In this document: positions 1-8,191 of the stretch, piece by piece
Position numbering within the stretch: the stretch's first letter is position 1
How the letters are laid out: each line of letters starts with the position of its first letter
Origin: Mycolicibacterium austroafricanum
Lineage (GTDB): Bacteria > Actinomycetota > Actinomycetes > Mycobacteriales > Mycobacteriaceae
Assembly (NCBI RefSeq): GCF_902705885.1
Contig: NZ_CACSIP010000045.1
Coordinates: forward strand, 1-64,000
Reading direction: 5' to 3'
DNA length: 64,000 bases
The notes under the pieces: generated by a model
Told to the model about the DNA's origin: nothing
What the model saw: only the letters and a program-made list of their open reading frames with translations
Databases searched by the model: none
Position numbers and translations under genes: made by a program

Positions 1-866
1 CGGGCTTCGGCTTCGGTGGCGGCGATCGTCGGGGACACCACGAAGAACAACTTGATGTCATCGGGGTTGCGGCCACTGGCCTTGGCCCGCGCCCGGACAT
101 CGTCGCGGTACTCCTTCATCCCCTCGACCCCAGTACCGACCGCGATGATCGCATCAGCGGCGCCGGCCGCGAACTGACGGCCCTTCGGCGACGCACCCGC
201 CTGCAAGAAAGTCGGCCGATGCTGCGGAGACGGCACCGTGTTCAACGGGCCACGCGACTTGAAATACTTCCCGTCGAAATCGATCGTGTGAACCTTGTTG
301 AAATCGGCGAACGTATGGGTTTCACGATCCATCACCACCGCATCGGCCTCCCAGGAATCCCACAACTGGTTGACCACATCAAAATACTCCTCGGCCACGT
401 TGTAACGCTCGTCATGCTCAGGCAACCCCTCAAGCCCGAAGTTCTGCGCCGCCCGATCCTCAGCCGAGGACACGATGTTCCACCCGAACCGACCCTGCGC
501 AATCGAATCAGCCGTCGAACACAACCGCGCCAACAGATACGGCGGATAAAAACTCGTCGACATCGTCGCCACCACACCAAGATTGGAGGTGTTACACGCC
601 ACCTGAATCGCCAACGGCACCGGATCCTGCTTCGGCGCAAAGATCGCGTTCTTCAACGACCCCTCCATGGTGCCGCCATACGCATCGGCCACCATCACCG
701 TGTCCTCGATCATCATGAAGTCGAAACACGCCCGCTCCATACTCTTGGCCATATCCACATGGAACCGCCCGTTGGCCCACTGGGCCACATCCGGGGAAGC
801 CCACTCCGACTCCCAATCCGGCGGCGTGAAATTCATGAACCAGCCGAGGTGAAACTTCTTGGTCAT
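1..866 (-). CDS. LLM-class flavin monooxygenase (NtaA/DszA type), 3' end outside window
   Basis: Two-component FMNH2-dependent monooxygenase of the bacterial luciferase-like superfamily, nitrilotriacetate/DszA branch. The protein starts MTKKFHLGWFMNF and is open at the left edge, so about 288 of an expected 440 residues are present. It carries the family FMN-region pattern FGWNIVSS followed by DRAAQNFG. The ATG at 866 has an AGGAGG ribosome site just upstream. By eye it is the closest paralogue of the monooxygenase at 10,920-12,236 and shares most residues with it. Reduced flavin probably comes from the reductases at 15.6-16.6 kb. The substrate cannot be read from sequence; relatives act on aminopolycarboxylates, sulfones and N-heterocycles. 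A CGGCGCAAT element lies about 83 bases upstream. Confidence 0.88.
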   Translation of the reverse strand, partial: MTKKFHLGWFMNFTPPDWESEWASPDVAQWANGRFHVDMAKSMERACFDFMMIEDTVMVADAYGGTMEGSLKNAIFAPKQDPVPLAIQVACNTSNLGVVATMSTSFYPPYLLARLCSTADSIAQGRFGWNIVSSAEDRAAQNFGLEGLPEHDERYNVAEEYFDVVNQLWDSWEADAVVMDRETHTFADFNKVHTIDFDGKYFKSRGPLNTVPSPQHRPTFLQAGASPKGRQFAAGAADAIIAVGTGVEGMKEYRDDVRARAKASGRNPDDIKLFFVVSPTIAATEAEA

Positions 867-948
867 CTCGATCCTCCTGGGTCCGTTGTCCGTTGAAGCC
901 ATCACAGCGGACGCGCATGTCGGAGCGAATGCGCCGCCGTGGCGCCTC

Positions 949-958
949 CATTGCGCCG
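949..958 (-). promoter_or_regulatory. CGGCGYAAT element, copy 1
   Basis: On the coding strand this reads CGGCGCAATG, upstream of the monooxygenase start at 866. A near match (GCGCATTC on the coding strand, 927-936) lies about 20 bases closer to the gene. It is one of nine related elements in the first 20 kb; the binding factor is unknown. Confidence 0.5.
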
Positions 959-996
959 ACGTCTCGGGCATTCCGCCAGCCGCATCACACTGCTCG

Positions 997-2985
997 TCAG
1001 GAGGCAGCCCGCTCCGGGCTCTCCTGACCGGCTTGGGTAAGAAGGCAAGCTGCGAAGCGGCTGCTGGTACCGTCGAGCGAGTAGAGGATCGGCTCGTCGG
1101 TCGCACACCGATCGACCCGCTCCGGGCACCGTGGATGGAACGAGCAACCCGGAGGTACCGCGAGTGCACTCGCCGGTTCACCCGGTAGCCGGACCGGCGC
1201 GGTGCCCGGCGAGGGAATCGCGGCCAGCAGCGCCTTGGTGTAGGGGTGCGTCGGGTTGGTGATGACCTCCAGAGTGGGGCCCACCTCGACGATCTGGCCG
1301 AGATACATCACCGCGGTGCGGTCGGAGATGAACCGGGCGGCGGCCAGGTCGTGCGTCACGAACATCACCGCCATGCCCAGCTCACGACGCAGTTCCTGGA
1401 GCAGATTCAGCACCGACGCGGCCAGTGACGCGTCCAGTGCCGACGTGGGCTCGTCGCACAGCAGCAGTTTGGGCGGGACAATGATCGCCCGGGCGAACGC
1501 CACCCGTTGCCGCTGACCGCCCGAGAGCAGGCCTGCCTTGACGCTCGCAACGTCGGGAGGTAGACCCACCTGACGCAGTGCCCGGTCCACCATGGTGCGC
1601 CGCTCGGCCCGGCCAGTCGTCTTGATCAGCCGCTCCCCGACGATCTCGCCGACGCTCAACCATGGAGTCAGTGATGCGCCGGCGTCCTGAAACACCATCT
1701 GCGGCTGGCCGCCTGGGCGTTCGACGTTCCCGCTCTCCGGTTTCATCAGCCCGGCAACGACGCGCAGCAGGGTGGACTTCCCTGATCCGGACTCGCCGAC
1801 CACGGCCACCGACTCGCCGGGGGCGATGTCGAGGATGACGTTGCGCAACGCATGGAGTTTGTCCTTGTGCAGCAGGCCGCGGCGCACGTCGAAGTGCTTG
1901 TCGACGCCGTTGACCCGCGCGGCCGGCACCGTGTCCTGCGGTTCCCTCATCGGCTTGAACGGCTCCGTCTCGGCGAGCTCGGCGATCACCGAGGTGGACT
2001 CGGGAACCAGGCAGGCCGCGACACCGTCGTGGGTGGTCGCCGGTGTGGGGACGGGAAGGGTTTCCTGGCAGGGACCGACGGCGGACGGGCAGCGGGGCGC
2101 AAACGCACAGCCAGGCGGATGCGCGCGCGGATCTGGCGGCTCGCCCGGCAGCGAGGGGATCGCCCGGCCGATCGGCAGGTCGAGGTCCAGACGCGCGTTG
2201 AGCAGACCGACGGTGTAGGGGTGTGACGGCGCCCGCATCACACTGTCCATCTGGCCGGCCTCGGCCAACCGGCCGCCGTACATGACAGCGATGCGGTCGC
2301 ATACTTGCGAGGCCACCCCGATGTCGTGGGTGACCAGGACAAACGAGGTACCCAGTTGGTCGCACAGATCGCGGATGAGGCTGAGTACCTGCGCCTGGAC
2401 GGTGACGTCGAGGGCCGTGGTCGGCTCGTCGGCGATGACCAGATCGGGCTTGCCGGCCACCGCCATGGCGATCATCACGCGCTGCCGCAGACCGCCGGAC
2501 AACTCGTGCGGGAATGCCTTCATGCGGCGCGCAGGGTCAGGGATGCCGACCAGATCGAGGAGTCGTAGCGCCTCCTCTGCCGACCCCGCGGCCTCGACAA
2601 CCTGACGACCCACCCTCATGGTCGGGTTCAGCGAGGTCATCGGATCCTGGAAGACTGCGCCCAGGTGTGTCTTGCGGAGCCGCCGCCGCTCCTCGTCGGA
2701 AGCTGCGACCATATCGACCCCGCAAACCTCGGCCCGACCGGTGATCTTGGGCGACGGGTCACCGGACAGAAGCCCGAGAAGGGCGTGGCCCATCACACTC
2801 TTGCCTGACCCGGATTCCCCTACCACAGCCAGGATTTCACCGTGCCCGATGTCCAGCGTGACGCCGCGCAGCGCGTTCACCGGAACTCCTCGACGCTCGA
2901 ATGTGACTCCGAGGTCCACTACCCGGGCCCTCGGGGCTGCCGGCGCATCGGACGCATCCGTCGCAACATCGTGCACTGTTGTCAT
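997..2985 (-). CDS. Fused two-domain ABC transporter ATPase (oligopeptide/Dpp-type)
   Basis: Both nucleotide-binding domains of a peptide/nickel-family importer in one 662-residue chain, similar in layout to DppD-DppF fusions or GsiA. Domain 1 has Walker A GESGSGKS (about 56-63), signature LSGGLRQR (162-169) and Walker B LVIADEP (182-188). Domain 2 has Walker A near 397-405, LSGGQRQR near 487 and Walker B near 506-512. Each domain ends with the Opp/Dpp cysteine motif (PPGCAFAPRCP, PPGCSFHPRCP). The ATG at 2985 is preferred to an in-frame start 17 codons upstream because AGAGGTG sits at normal spacing. It should energise import for the three solute-binding proteins nearby. The matching permeases are not in the window and may lie left of position 1. 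Confidence 0.92.
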   Translation of the reverse strand: MTTVHDVATDASDAPAAPRARVVDLGVTFERRGVPVNALRGVTLDIGHGEILAVVGESGSGKSVMGHALLGLLSGDPSPKITGRAEVCGVDMVAASDEERRRLRKTHLGAVFQDPMTSLNPTMRVGRQVVEAAGSAEEALRLLDLVGIPDPARRMKAFPHELSGGLRQRVMIAMAVAGKPDLVIADEPTTALDVTVQAQVLSLIRDLCDQLGTSFVLVTHDIGVASQVCDRIAVMYGGRLAEAGQMDSVMRAPSHPYTVGLLNARLDLDLPIGRAIPSLPGEPPDPRAHPPGCAFAPRCPSAVGPCQETLPVPTPATTHDGVAACLVPESTSVIAELAETEPFKPMREPQDTVPAARVNGVDKHFDVRRGLLHKDKLHALRNVILDIAPGESVAVVGESGSGKSTLLRVVAGLMKPESGNVERPGGQPQMVFQDAGASLTPWLSVGEIVGERLIKTTGRAERRTMVDRALRQVGLPPDVASVKAGLLSGGQRQRVAFARAIIVPPKLLLCDEPTSALDASLAASVLNLLQELRRELGMAVMFVTHDLAAARFISDRTAVMYLGQIVEVGPTLEVITNPTHPYTKALLAAIPSPGTAPVRLPGEPASALAVPPGCSFHPRCPERVDRCATDEPILYSLDGTSSRFAACLLTQAGQESPERAAS

Positions 2986-3017
2986 GAAGACACCTCTTCT
3001 CTGGATGTGCACCACAC

Positions 3018-3027
3018 CATTGCGCCG
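3018..3027 (-). promoter_or_regulatory. CGGCGYAAT element, copy 2
   Basis: Coding-strand CGGCGCAATG about 33 bases before the ABC ATPase start, the closest spacing of the set. Confidence 0.5.
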
Positions 3028-3120
3028 AAATTGCACTCCTGCAGGCTCTTACCCGCACTTTCCCGATAGGGATGCAGTCTCGAGGCGTTGGCGCAACGGC
3101 GCGAAATTGCTGGACTCGCG

Positions 3121-4719
3121 CTAGGCGCGCCTGATGACCCGTGGATCGAAGATGTACGGGACGTAGGAGTTCCCCTCGAACCCGTCGATCTGATTCTTGG
3201 TGACGGTGTTGTCCATCCGCCGGCACAGCGGTATCCACAGCGCCTCGTCTTGGATGATGTCGGTGATCTGTAGGTAAACTTCGTTGGCCTCATCGTCGGT
3301 GGGCTTCGTAATCGCCTCATCCATGAGGCGGTCGACCTCGAGGTTGCCGTACTGGAAGTAGTTCAGCGGCTTGGCTCCGGTGCGCAGAAAGATCCGCAGC
3401 ACGGTGTCCAGGTGCAGCGCGTCGCCACCGATGCCGGCGACCATGAGGTCAGGCCTGCGCTCGGCGGGCTGGTTGGCCAGATCGAAGGACTCAGCGCTGG
3501 GCATCGCGCGCACGGTGACATTCAAGCCGGCCGGGGCGAGCTGGGTCTGGATCAGTTCAGCCACCTGCTGGGCCGGCGCGCCATAGGACGTCACCCAGGC
3601 CAGGTCGACGTTGGTGCTCGACAGCGTGGGCACCTGAGCCTGCAACGGGGCGATGTCGACCGCAGGGTCGAACGGCACCATCCCCGCGGGAAACATGTTC
3701 TCCGGCCAGAAGTCCGATTGCACCTCGGTCAGGCCCTGGAAGGCAGTCTCGACGATCGAGGAGCGGTCCAGGGCGGTCATCATCGCCTGCCGCAACGCCT
3801 TGTCGGCGAAGATCCCGGCGCTGAAATTCATCCACAGCACCATCACTGTCGCGCCAGGCGCCGTGATCGTGTTGAACTGGGGGTTCTGCTGGTAGTGAAG
3901 CACATCCGCGATCGCGAATCCCTTCGAGACCAGATCGAAGGCACCCTGATCCAGCTGCAGCTTCTGGGTGGCGACCTCCGGGACGATCTCGATCCGGATG
4001 GATTGGAAGTGCGGGGCCTCGCCCCAGTAGTCGTCGAACCGCTCCAGCGTGTAGTGACTACCGGGGACGAACTCCTTCATCACGTACGGTCCGGTGCCGG
4101 CGTCGTGGGTCTTGAGCCACTCCTGGGCCAAATCATCTCCCACCGCGTGTGTTTCGACTGCGGTCGGACTCACCGCGTACGGCTGCCACGGACACGCGGC
4201 GTAATGCAGGAACGCGTTGTTGGGCTCCTCGAGCGTCACCACCAACGTGGTCGGGTCCGGCGCCTCGGACTTGGCGATACCGGTCACCATGTACGCTGGG
4301 CCCTCATTGATCGCCGCCCGACGCTCAAGACCCTTGATCCACGCCGCTGCATCGGCAGGGGTCCCATCGTGGAACTTCACATCGGGCACCAACTTGAAGG
4401 TGTAAGTCAACTGGTCATCGGAGACCGTCCACGACTCTGCCAGTCTCGGGATGATCTCCGAGGTACCCGACTTGTAATTGACCAGCCCCTCATAACAGGC
4501 CGACATCACCTGCACACCCTCACCCTCATACATGATGTCAGGGTCAGGCACCTGCATGTCCTGCAAGAACGGCATCCGCAACGTCAAGTTGCCCTGGCCG
4601 TCCTGGCTCGCCTCACCCCCACAGGCGGCGACGAGGTGGGCCAGGCTCAGCCCTCCCACGGTCAGGCCACTGGCCTTCAGAAAGGTACGCCGGTCCAGAT
4701 TGATCGGGGTACGGGTCAC
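3121..4719 (-). CDS. ABC transporter solute-binding lipoprotein, family 5 (paralogue 1)
   Basis: Extracytoplasmic family 5 (peptide/nickel type) substrate receptor of 532 residues. The N-terminus has a twin-arginine signal (DRRTFLKASG, residues 9-18) followed by a lipobox ending at Cys33 (LVAACGG), so it should be exported folded by Tat and lipid-anchored. The family start VPDPDIMYEGEGVQVM and the GTGPYVMKEFVPGSHY segment are clear. The start is GTG at 4719, with GAGGAG upstream and the same arrangement as paralogue 2. It lies upstream of the fused ATPase on the same strand. Family 5 receptors bind peptides, nickel, glycosides and other ligands, so the name does not fix the ligand. Confidence 0.92.
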   Translation of the reverse strand: MTRTPINLDRRTFLKASGLTVGGLSLAHLVAACGGEASQDGQGNLTLRMPFLQDMQVPDPDIMYEGEGVQVMSACYEGLVNYKSGTSEIIPRLAESWTVSDDQLTYTFKLVPDVKFHDGTPADAAAWIKGLERRAAINEGPAYMVTGIAKSEAPDPTTLVVTLEEPNNAFLHYAACPWQPYAVSPTAVETHAVGDDLAQEWLKTHDAGTGPYVMKEFVPGSHYTLERFDDYWGEAPHFQSIRIEIVPEVATQKLQLDQGAFDLVSKGFAIADVLHYQQNPQFNTITAPGATVMVLWMNFSAGIFADKALRQAMMTALDRSSIVETAFQGLTEVQSDFWPENMFPAGMVPFDPAVDIAPLQAQVPTLSSTNVDLAWVTSYGAPAQQVAELIQTQLAPAGLNVTVRAMPSAESFDLANQPAERRPDLMVAGIGGDALHLDTVLRIFLRTGAKPLNYFQYGNLEVDRLMDEAITKPTDDEANEVYLQITDIIQDEALWIPLCRRMDNTVTKNQIDGFEGNSYVPYIFDPRVIRRA

Positions 4720-4830
4720 GGGCGTCGTCTCCTCGGGCTACTACGGTGCTCGGGTCTACGGCGTGGCGGCGATCGATGACGCGGGGGCCGATAAAGCGGG
4801 GTACTGCATCAGGCCGTTGTGGCTGTTGGT

Positions 4831-4893
4831 CTCGTATACAAGTCGCTGCATATGACGGCCCGGGGTCACCGCCGTGGTTTTTTTATTGCGCCG
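4831..4893 (-). repeat. Duplicated promoter segment, copy 1
   Basis: 63 bases that align without gaps to 8,091-8,153 with 7 mismatches by eye. On the coding strand it runs from CGGCGCAAT through an A-run and GTGACCCCGGGCC to TTGTATACGA, a plausible extended -10 element. It lies upstream of the paralogue 1 solute-binding gene. Confidence 0.7.
4884..4893 (-). promoter_or_regulatory. CGGCGYAAT element, copy 3
   Basis: Coding-strand CGGCGCAATA about 165 bases before the GTG at 4719, at the far end of the duplicated segment. A facing near match (ATGCGCCG on the coding strand) lies just upstream at 4,901-4,908. Confidence 0.5.
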
Positions 4894-4951
4894 CACCCCT
4901 CGGCGCATTACCCACGTAACGGATCGAGCGCGGGCATGGGCCGAGCGGTCC

Positions 4952-6277
4952 TCAGAACTCGAGCAGGTTGTCGCGGAACATCTCGTAGCGGTACTGGTCC
5001 CGAGTGAGGCCGCGCTTCTGCAACTCCGGCACCAGCCCGTCGGTGATCTCGCTGATCGAGCGACGGGTCAAGACGTCCTGGGTGATCAGGAAGCCGTCAC
5101 CGCCGACCTCCGCCATCACTTCACCCATCTGCTCGGCGACTTCCGCCGGCGTACCGAGGAACTCCAACCGCTGCCCGGCACCGTGCGCCGAGCTCGAAGC
5201 GACTTCCCGCAGCGTCCGGTCGAGGTTCTGCCGGACGAACGATGCCAGGGAACTCTGGTGTCCGTTGGTGACCATCTGGTCGGCGAGCTCACGGATGGGG
5301 ACGTCGAGGTCGAACACCGAGAAGTCGATGTCGGTCGCGTACCCCATCCCTGCGAGCCGGAACCGCGGGTCCGCAGCTGCGTCGGCGATCATCTGTTCTT
5401 TGCGGTCCACCGCGTGCTGGTGCGTCTCGCCGAGGATCGGGGAGACCAGGAACAGCACCTTGACCTCGTCGGCTTTGCGTCCGTGGCCTTCGGCACGGCC
5501 GCGGACGTCATCGCGGTACTCCTTCATCTGCTCGATTGTGTTGGCCGAAGCGATGATCGAGTCGGCGCACCTCGAGGCGTACGCCCGACCCTTCTCTGAG
5601 CCGCCAGCCTGGACGATGACGGGTCGCCCCTGCGGGGATCGCGCGGAGTTGATCGGACCGCGCGACTTGTAGAAGCGGCCCTCGAAGTCCACTGCATGCA
5701 CCTTGCCAGGATCGGCGAACATGCCCTCCTGGTCGACGACCATCGACCCCGGCTCCCACGACTCCCAAAGCTGGGTGACGAGATCGGTGAACTCCTCGGC
5801 CATGTCGTAGCGGACATCATGGTCGGGTTGAGCGTCGTGCCCGTAGTTCTGGGCGGCGCGGTCAGAGCTGGCAGTCACCATGTTCCAGCCGGCGCGGCCA
5901 CGCGACACGTGATCCATCGTCGACATCAGTCGCGCGAGGAGATAGGGCGGGTACTCAGTCACAGCCAGCGTCGTCACGATGCCGAGCCGCTCGGTATTCT
6001 GAGTGAGGATCGAAGCCAGCACCGCCGGATCGAACTTCGGCACCGCGTAGGCATTCTCGAGGTAGAAGTCGTGCCTTCCCTCCCAGGCGTCGGGAACGAA
6101 CGACGAGTCCTCGAGGATGAAGTAATCGAAGCAGGCCCGCTCCAGTGATCGTGCCATGTCCACGTAGAAGTCGGGCAGCATGCCCTCGGCCTTGTGCGTG
6201 CCGATCCACTGATCACGCCAGCCGTGCACCCGGTAACCGTTCATGAACCAACCAAGATGGAACTTCGTGGCCTGCAT
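4952..6277 (-). CDS. LLM-class flavin monooxygenase (NtaA/DszA type)
   Basis: A 441-residue FMNH2-dependent monooxygenase of the luciferase-like superfamily. It begins MQATKFHLGWFMNGY, contains GWNMVTASSDRAAQNYG at the flavin region and ends with the family tail (FRDNLLEF). The start at 6277 is preferred to a longer reading frame because GAGGAGG lies 7-13 bases upstream and the N-terminus then aligns with the other three paralogues. It differs clearly from the two closest relatives in this window (at 866 and 12,236), so it probably has a different substrate or step. It sits between two solute-binding genes, which suggests repeated receptor-plus-oxygenase modules. Confidence 0.92.
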   Translation of the reverse strand: MQATKFHLGWFMNGYRVHGWRDQWIGTHKAEGMLPDFYVDMARSLERACFDYFILEDSSFVPDAWEGRHDFYLENAYAVPKFDPAVLASILTQNTERLGIVTTLAVTEYPPYLLARLMSTMDHVSRGRAGWNMVTASSDRAAQNYGHDAQPDHDVRYDMAEEFTDLVTQLWESWEPGSMVVDQEGMFADPGKVHAVDFEGRFYKSRGPINSARSPQGRPVIVQAGGSEKGRAYASRCADSIIASANTIEQMKEYRDDVRGRAEGHGRKADEVKVLFLVSPILGETHQHAVDRKEQMIADAAADPRFRLAGMGYATDIDFSVFDLDVPIRELADQMVTNGHQSSLASFVRQNLDRTLREVASSSAHGAGQRLEFLGTPAEVAEQMGEVMAEVGGDGFLITQDVLTRRSISEITDGLVPELQKRGLTRDQYRYEMFRDNLLEF

Positions 6278-6374
6278 CCGTGCCTCCTCGCGTCGTCCCT
6301 CGCCGCATTCCGTCAGGGTTGACCGAAACGTAGTGACGCGCGGTTGCCGAACCGGATCGGTCCTGTTCCCCCGG

Positions 6375-6384
6375 TATTGCGCCG
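6375..6384 (-). promoter_or_regulatory. CGGCGYAAT element, copy 4
   Basis: Coding-strand CGGCGCAATA about 98 bases before the monooxygenase start at 6277. The bases after it (GGGGGAACAGGACCGATCC) resemble those after the copy at 10,864. Confidence 0.5.
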
Positions 6385-6419
6385 GACAAGGACGATCTGA
6401 ACGGCCGACCCGGGCACGC

Positions 6420-8018
6420 TCACACGCGGGTGATCTTGTTCGGCCGGAAGATGTAGGGGATGTACGAATCCTGCTCGACACCATCGATATCAGCCTGGGT
6501 CACCATGTTCTGCGGCGTACGGCACAGCGGTACCCAAAGTGCCTCGTCTTGGACGATGTCGGTGATCTGCAGGTATACCTGGTTGGCCTCATCGTCGGTG
6601 GGCTTGGTGATCGCTTCGTCCATGAGGCGGTCGACCTCGGGGTTACCGTACTGATAGGCGTTGAGCGGTTTGGCTCCAGTGCGCAGGAAGATCCGCATTG
6701 CCGTGTCGAGATGCAACGCGTCGCCGCCCATGGTGGCGACCAGCAGGTCGGGGCGCTGCTCGGCGGGTTGGTTGCACAGGTCGAACCATTCGGCGCTGGG
6801 CATGGCCCGCACGGTGATCTCCATGCCGGCCGGGGCCAGTTGGGTCTGGATCAGCTCGGCCACCTGCTGGGCCGGAGCGCCATTGGAGGTCACCCAGGCC
6901 AGGTCGATGTTCTGGGACGGCAGAGTCGGCGCGATCGCTTCCAGCGGCCCGATGTCGACGGGCGGGTCGAAAGGCGCCAAGCCTTCCGGGAACATGTTCT
7001 CCGGCCAGTATTCCATCTGCACCGGAGTCAGGCCCTGGAACGCCGTCTCGACGATCGAGGTGCGGTCCAGGGCGGTCATCATCGCCTGCCGCAATGCCTT
7101 GTCGGCAAAGATTCCGGCGCTCGCATTCATCCACAGCACCATCATCGAGGCACCCCTGGTGGTGATGACCTCGAACTTTGGGTTCTGTTGGTAGGTCAGC
7201 ACATCCGGGATCGCAAAGCCCTTGGCGACCAGATCGAACGCACCTTGATCCAATTGCAGTTTCTGGGTGGCGACCTCGGGAACGATCTCGATTCTGACGC
7301 TCTCGAAGTACGGCTGCTCGCCCCAATAACCGTCGAACCGCTCCAGCGTGTACTGACTGCCCGGCACGAACTCCTTCATCACATACGGCCCAGTGCCGGC
7401 GTCGTGGGTCTTGAGCCACTCCTGGGCCAAATCGTCTCCCACCGAATGTGTTTCGACTGCGGTCGGACTCACCGCATACATCTGCCACGGACACGCGGCG
7501 TAGTGCAGGAACGCGTTGTTGGGCTCCTCGAGCGTCACCACCAACGTGGTCGGGTCCGGCGCCTCGGACTTGGCGATACCGGTCACCATGTAGGCTGGGC
7601 CCTCATTGATCGCTGCCCGACGCTCGAAGCTCTTGATCCAGGCAGCCGCATCGGCCGGAGTGCCGTCGTGGAACTTCACATCGGGCACCAGCTTGAAGGT
7701 GTAGGTGAGCTGGTCATCGGAGACCGTCCACGACTCCGCCAACCCGGGAACGATCTCCGAGGTACCCGACTTGTAGTTGACCAGGCCCTCATAACAGGAC
7801 TTCATCACCTGCACACCCTCACCCTCATACATGATGTCGGGGTCAGGCACCTGCATGTCCTGCAGGAACGGCATCCGCAACGTCAAGTTGCCCTGGCCGT
7901 CCACGCTGGCCTCACCGCCGCACGCGGCGACGAGGTTGGCCAGGGCGAGTCCTCCCACCGTCAGTCCGCTGGCCTTCAAAAAACCACGCCGGTCCAGGGT
8001 AATTGGGGCACGGGTCAC
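6420..8018 (-). CDS. ABC transporter solute-binding lipoprotein, family 5 (paralogue 2)
   Basis: Same length (532 residues) and architecture as the receptor at 3,121-4,719: Tat motif DRRGFLKASG, lipobox Cys33, then the same family 5 core. The start is GTG at 8018 with GAGGAG upstream. The longer open frame reaching 9,116 is an overlap artefact, because that part runs antisense-like through an MFS gene in another frame. DNA identity to paralogue 1 is very high in places, including an 89-base block (7,504-7,592) with no differences. The two therefore result from recent duplication or gene conversion. The C-terminal third has changed more, for example around DIDGVEQDSYIPYIF. Confidence 0.92.
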   Translation of the reverse strand: MTRAPITLDRRGFLKASGLTVGGLALANLVAACGGEASVDGQGNLTLRMPFLQDMQVPDPDIMYEGEGVQVMKSCYEGLVNYKSGTSEIVPGLAESWTVSDDQLTYTFKLVPDVKFHDGTPADAAAWIKSFERRAAINEGPAYMVTGIAKSEAPDPTTLVVTLEEPNNAFLHYAACPWQMYAVSPTAVETHSVGDDLAQEWLKTHDAGTGPYVMKEFVPGSQYTLERFDGYWGEQPYFESVRIEIVPEVATQKLQLDQGAFDLVAKGFAIPDVLTYQQNPKFEVITTRGASMMVLWMNASAGIFADKALRQAMMTALDRTSIVETAFQGLTPVQMEYWPENMFPEGLAPFDPPVDIGPLEAIAPTLPSQNIDLAWVTSNGAPAQQVAELIQTQLAPAGMEITVRAMPSAEWFDLCNQPAEQRPDLLVATMGGDALHLDTAMRIFLRTGAKPLNAYQYGNPEVDRLMDEAITKPTDDEANQVYLQITDIVQDEALWVPLCRTPQNMVTQADIDGVEQDSYIPYIFRPNKITRV

Positions 8019-8090
8019 GGGCGTCGTCTCCTCAGGCTGTGTAGTGCTCGGTGTCAGGGCGGCTCTGGCGGTGGATGTTTGGCCGCTGAC

Positions 8091-8153
8091 TTCGCATACA
8101 AATCGCTGCACGTGACGGCCCGGGGTCACGGCCGTGGTTTTTTCATTGCGCCG
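8091..8153 (-). repeat. Duplicated promoter segment, copy 2
   Basis: Matches 4,831-4,893 without gaps (7 mismatches in 63 by eye). It includes the A-run, the GTGACCCCGGGCC block and a TTGTATGCGA -10-like end. Confidence 0.7.
8144..8153 (-). promoter_or_regulatory. CGGCGYAAT element, copy 5
   Basis: Coding-strand CGGCGCAATG about 126 bases before the GTG at 8018, inside the duplicated promoter segment. Confidence 0.5.
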
Positions 8154-8191
8154 GGCTCCTCCACGAATTGCCCGTGTAACGGTTCCGCCGC

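Noticed and set aside
997..2985. Naming the ATPase and receptors dppD/dppF/dppA
   Set aside because: Family 5 importers carry peptides, nickel, glycosides and others; the neighbourhood points away from peptides.
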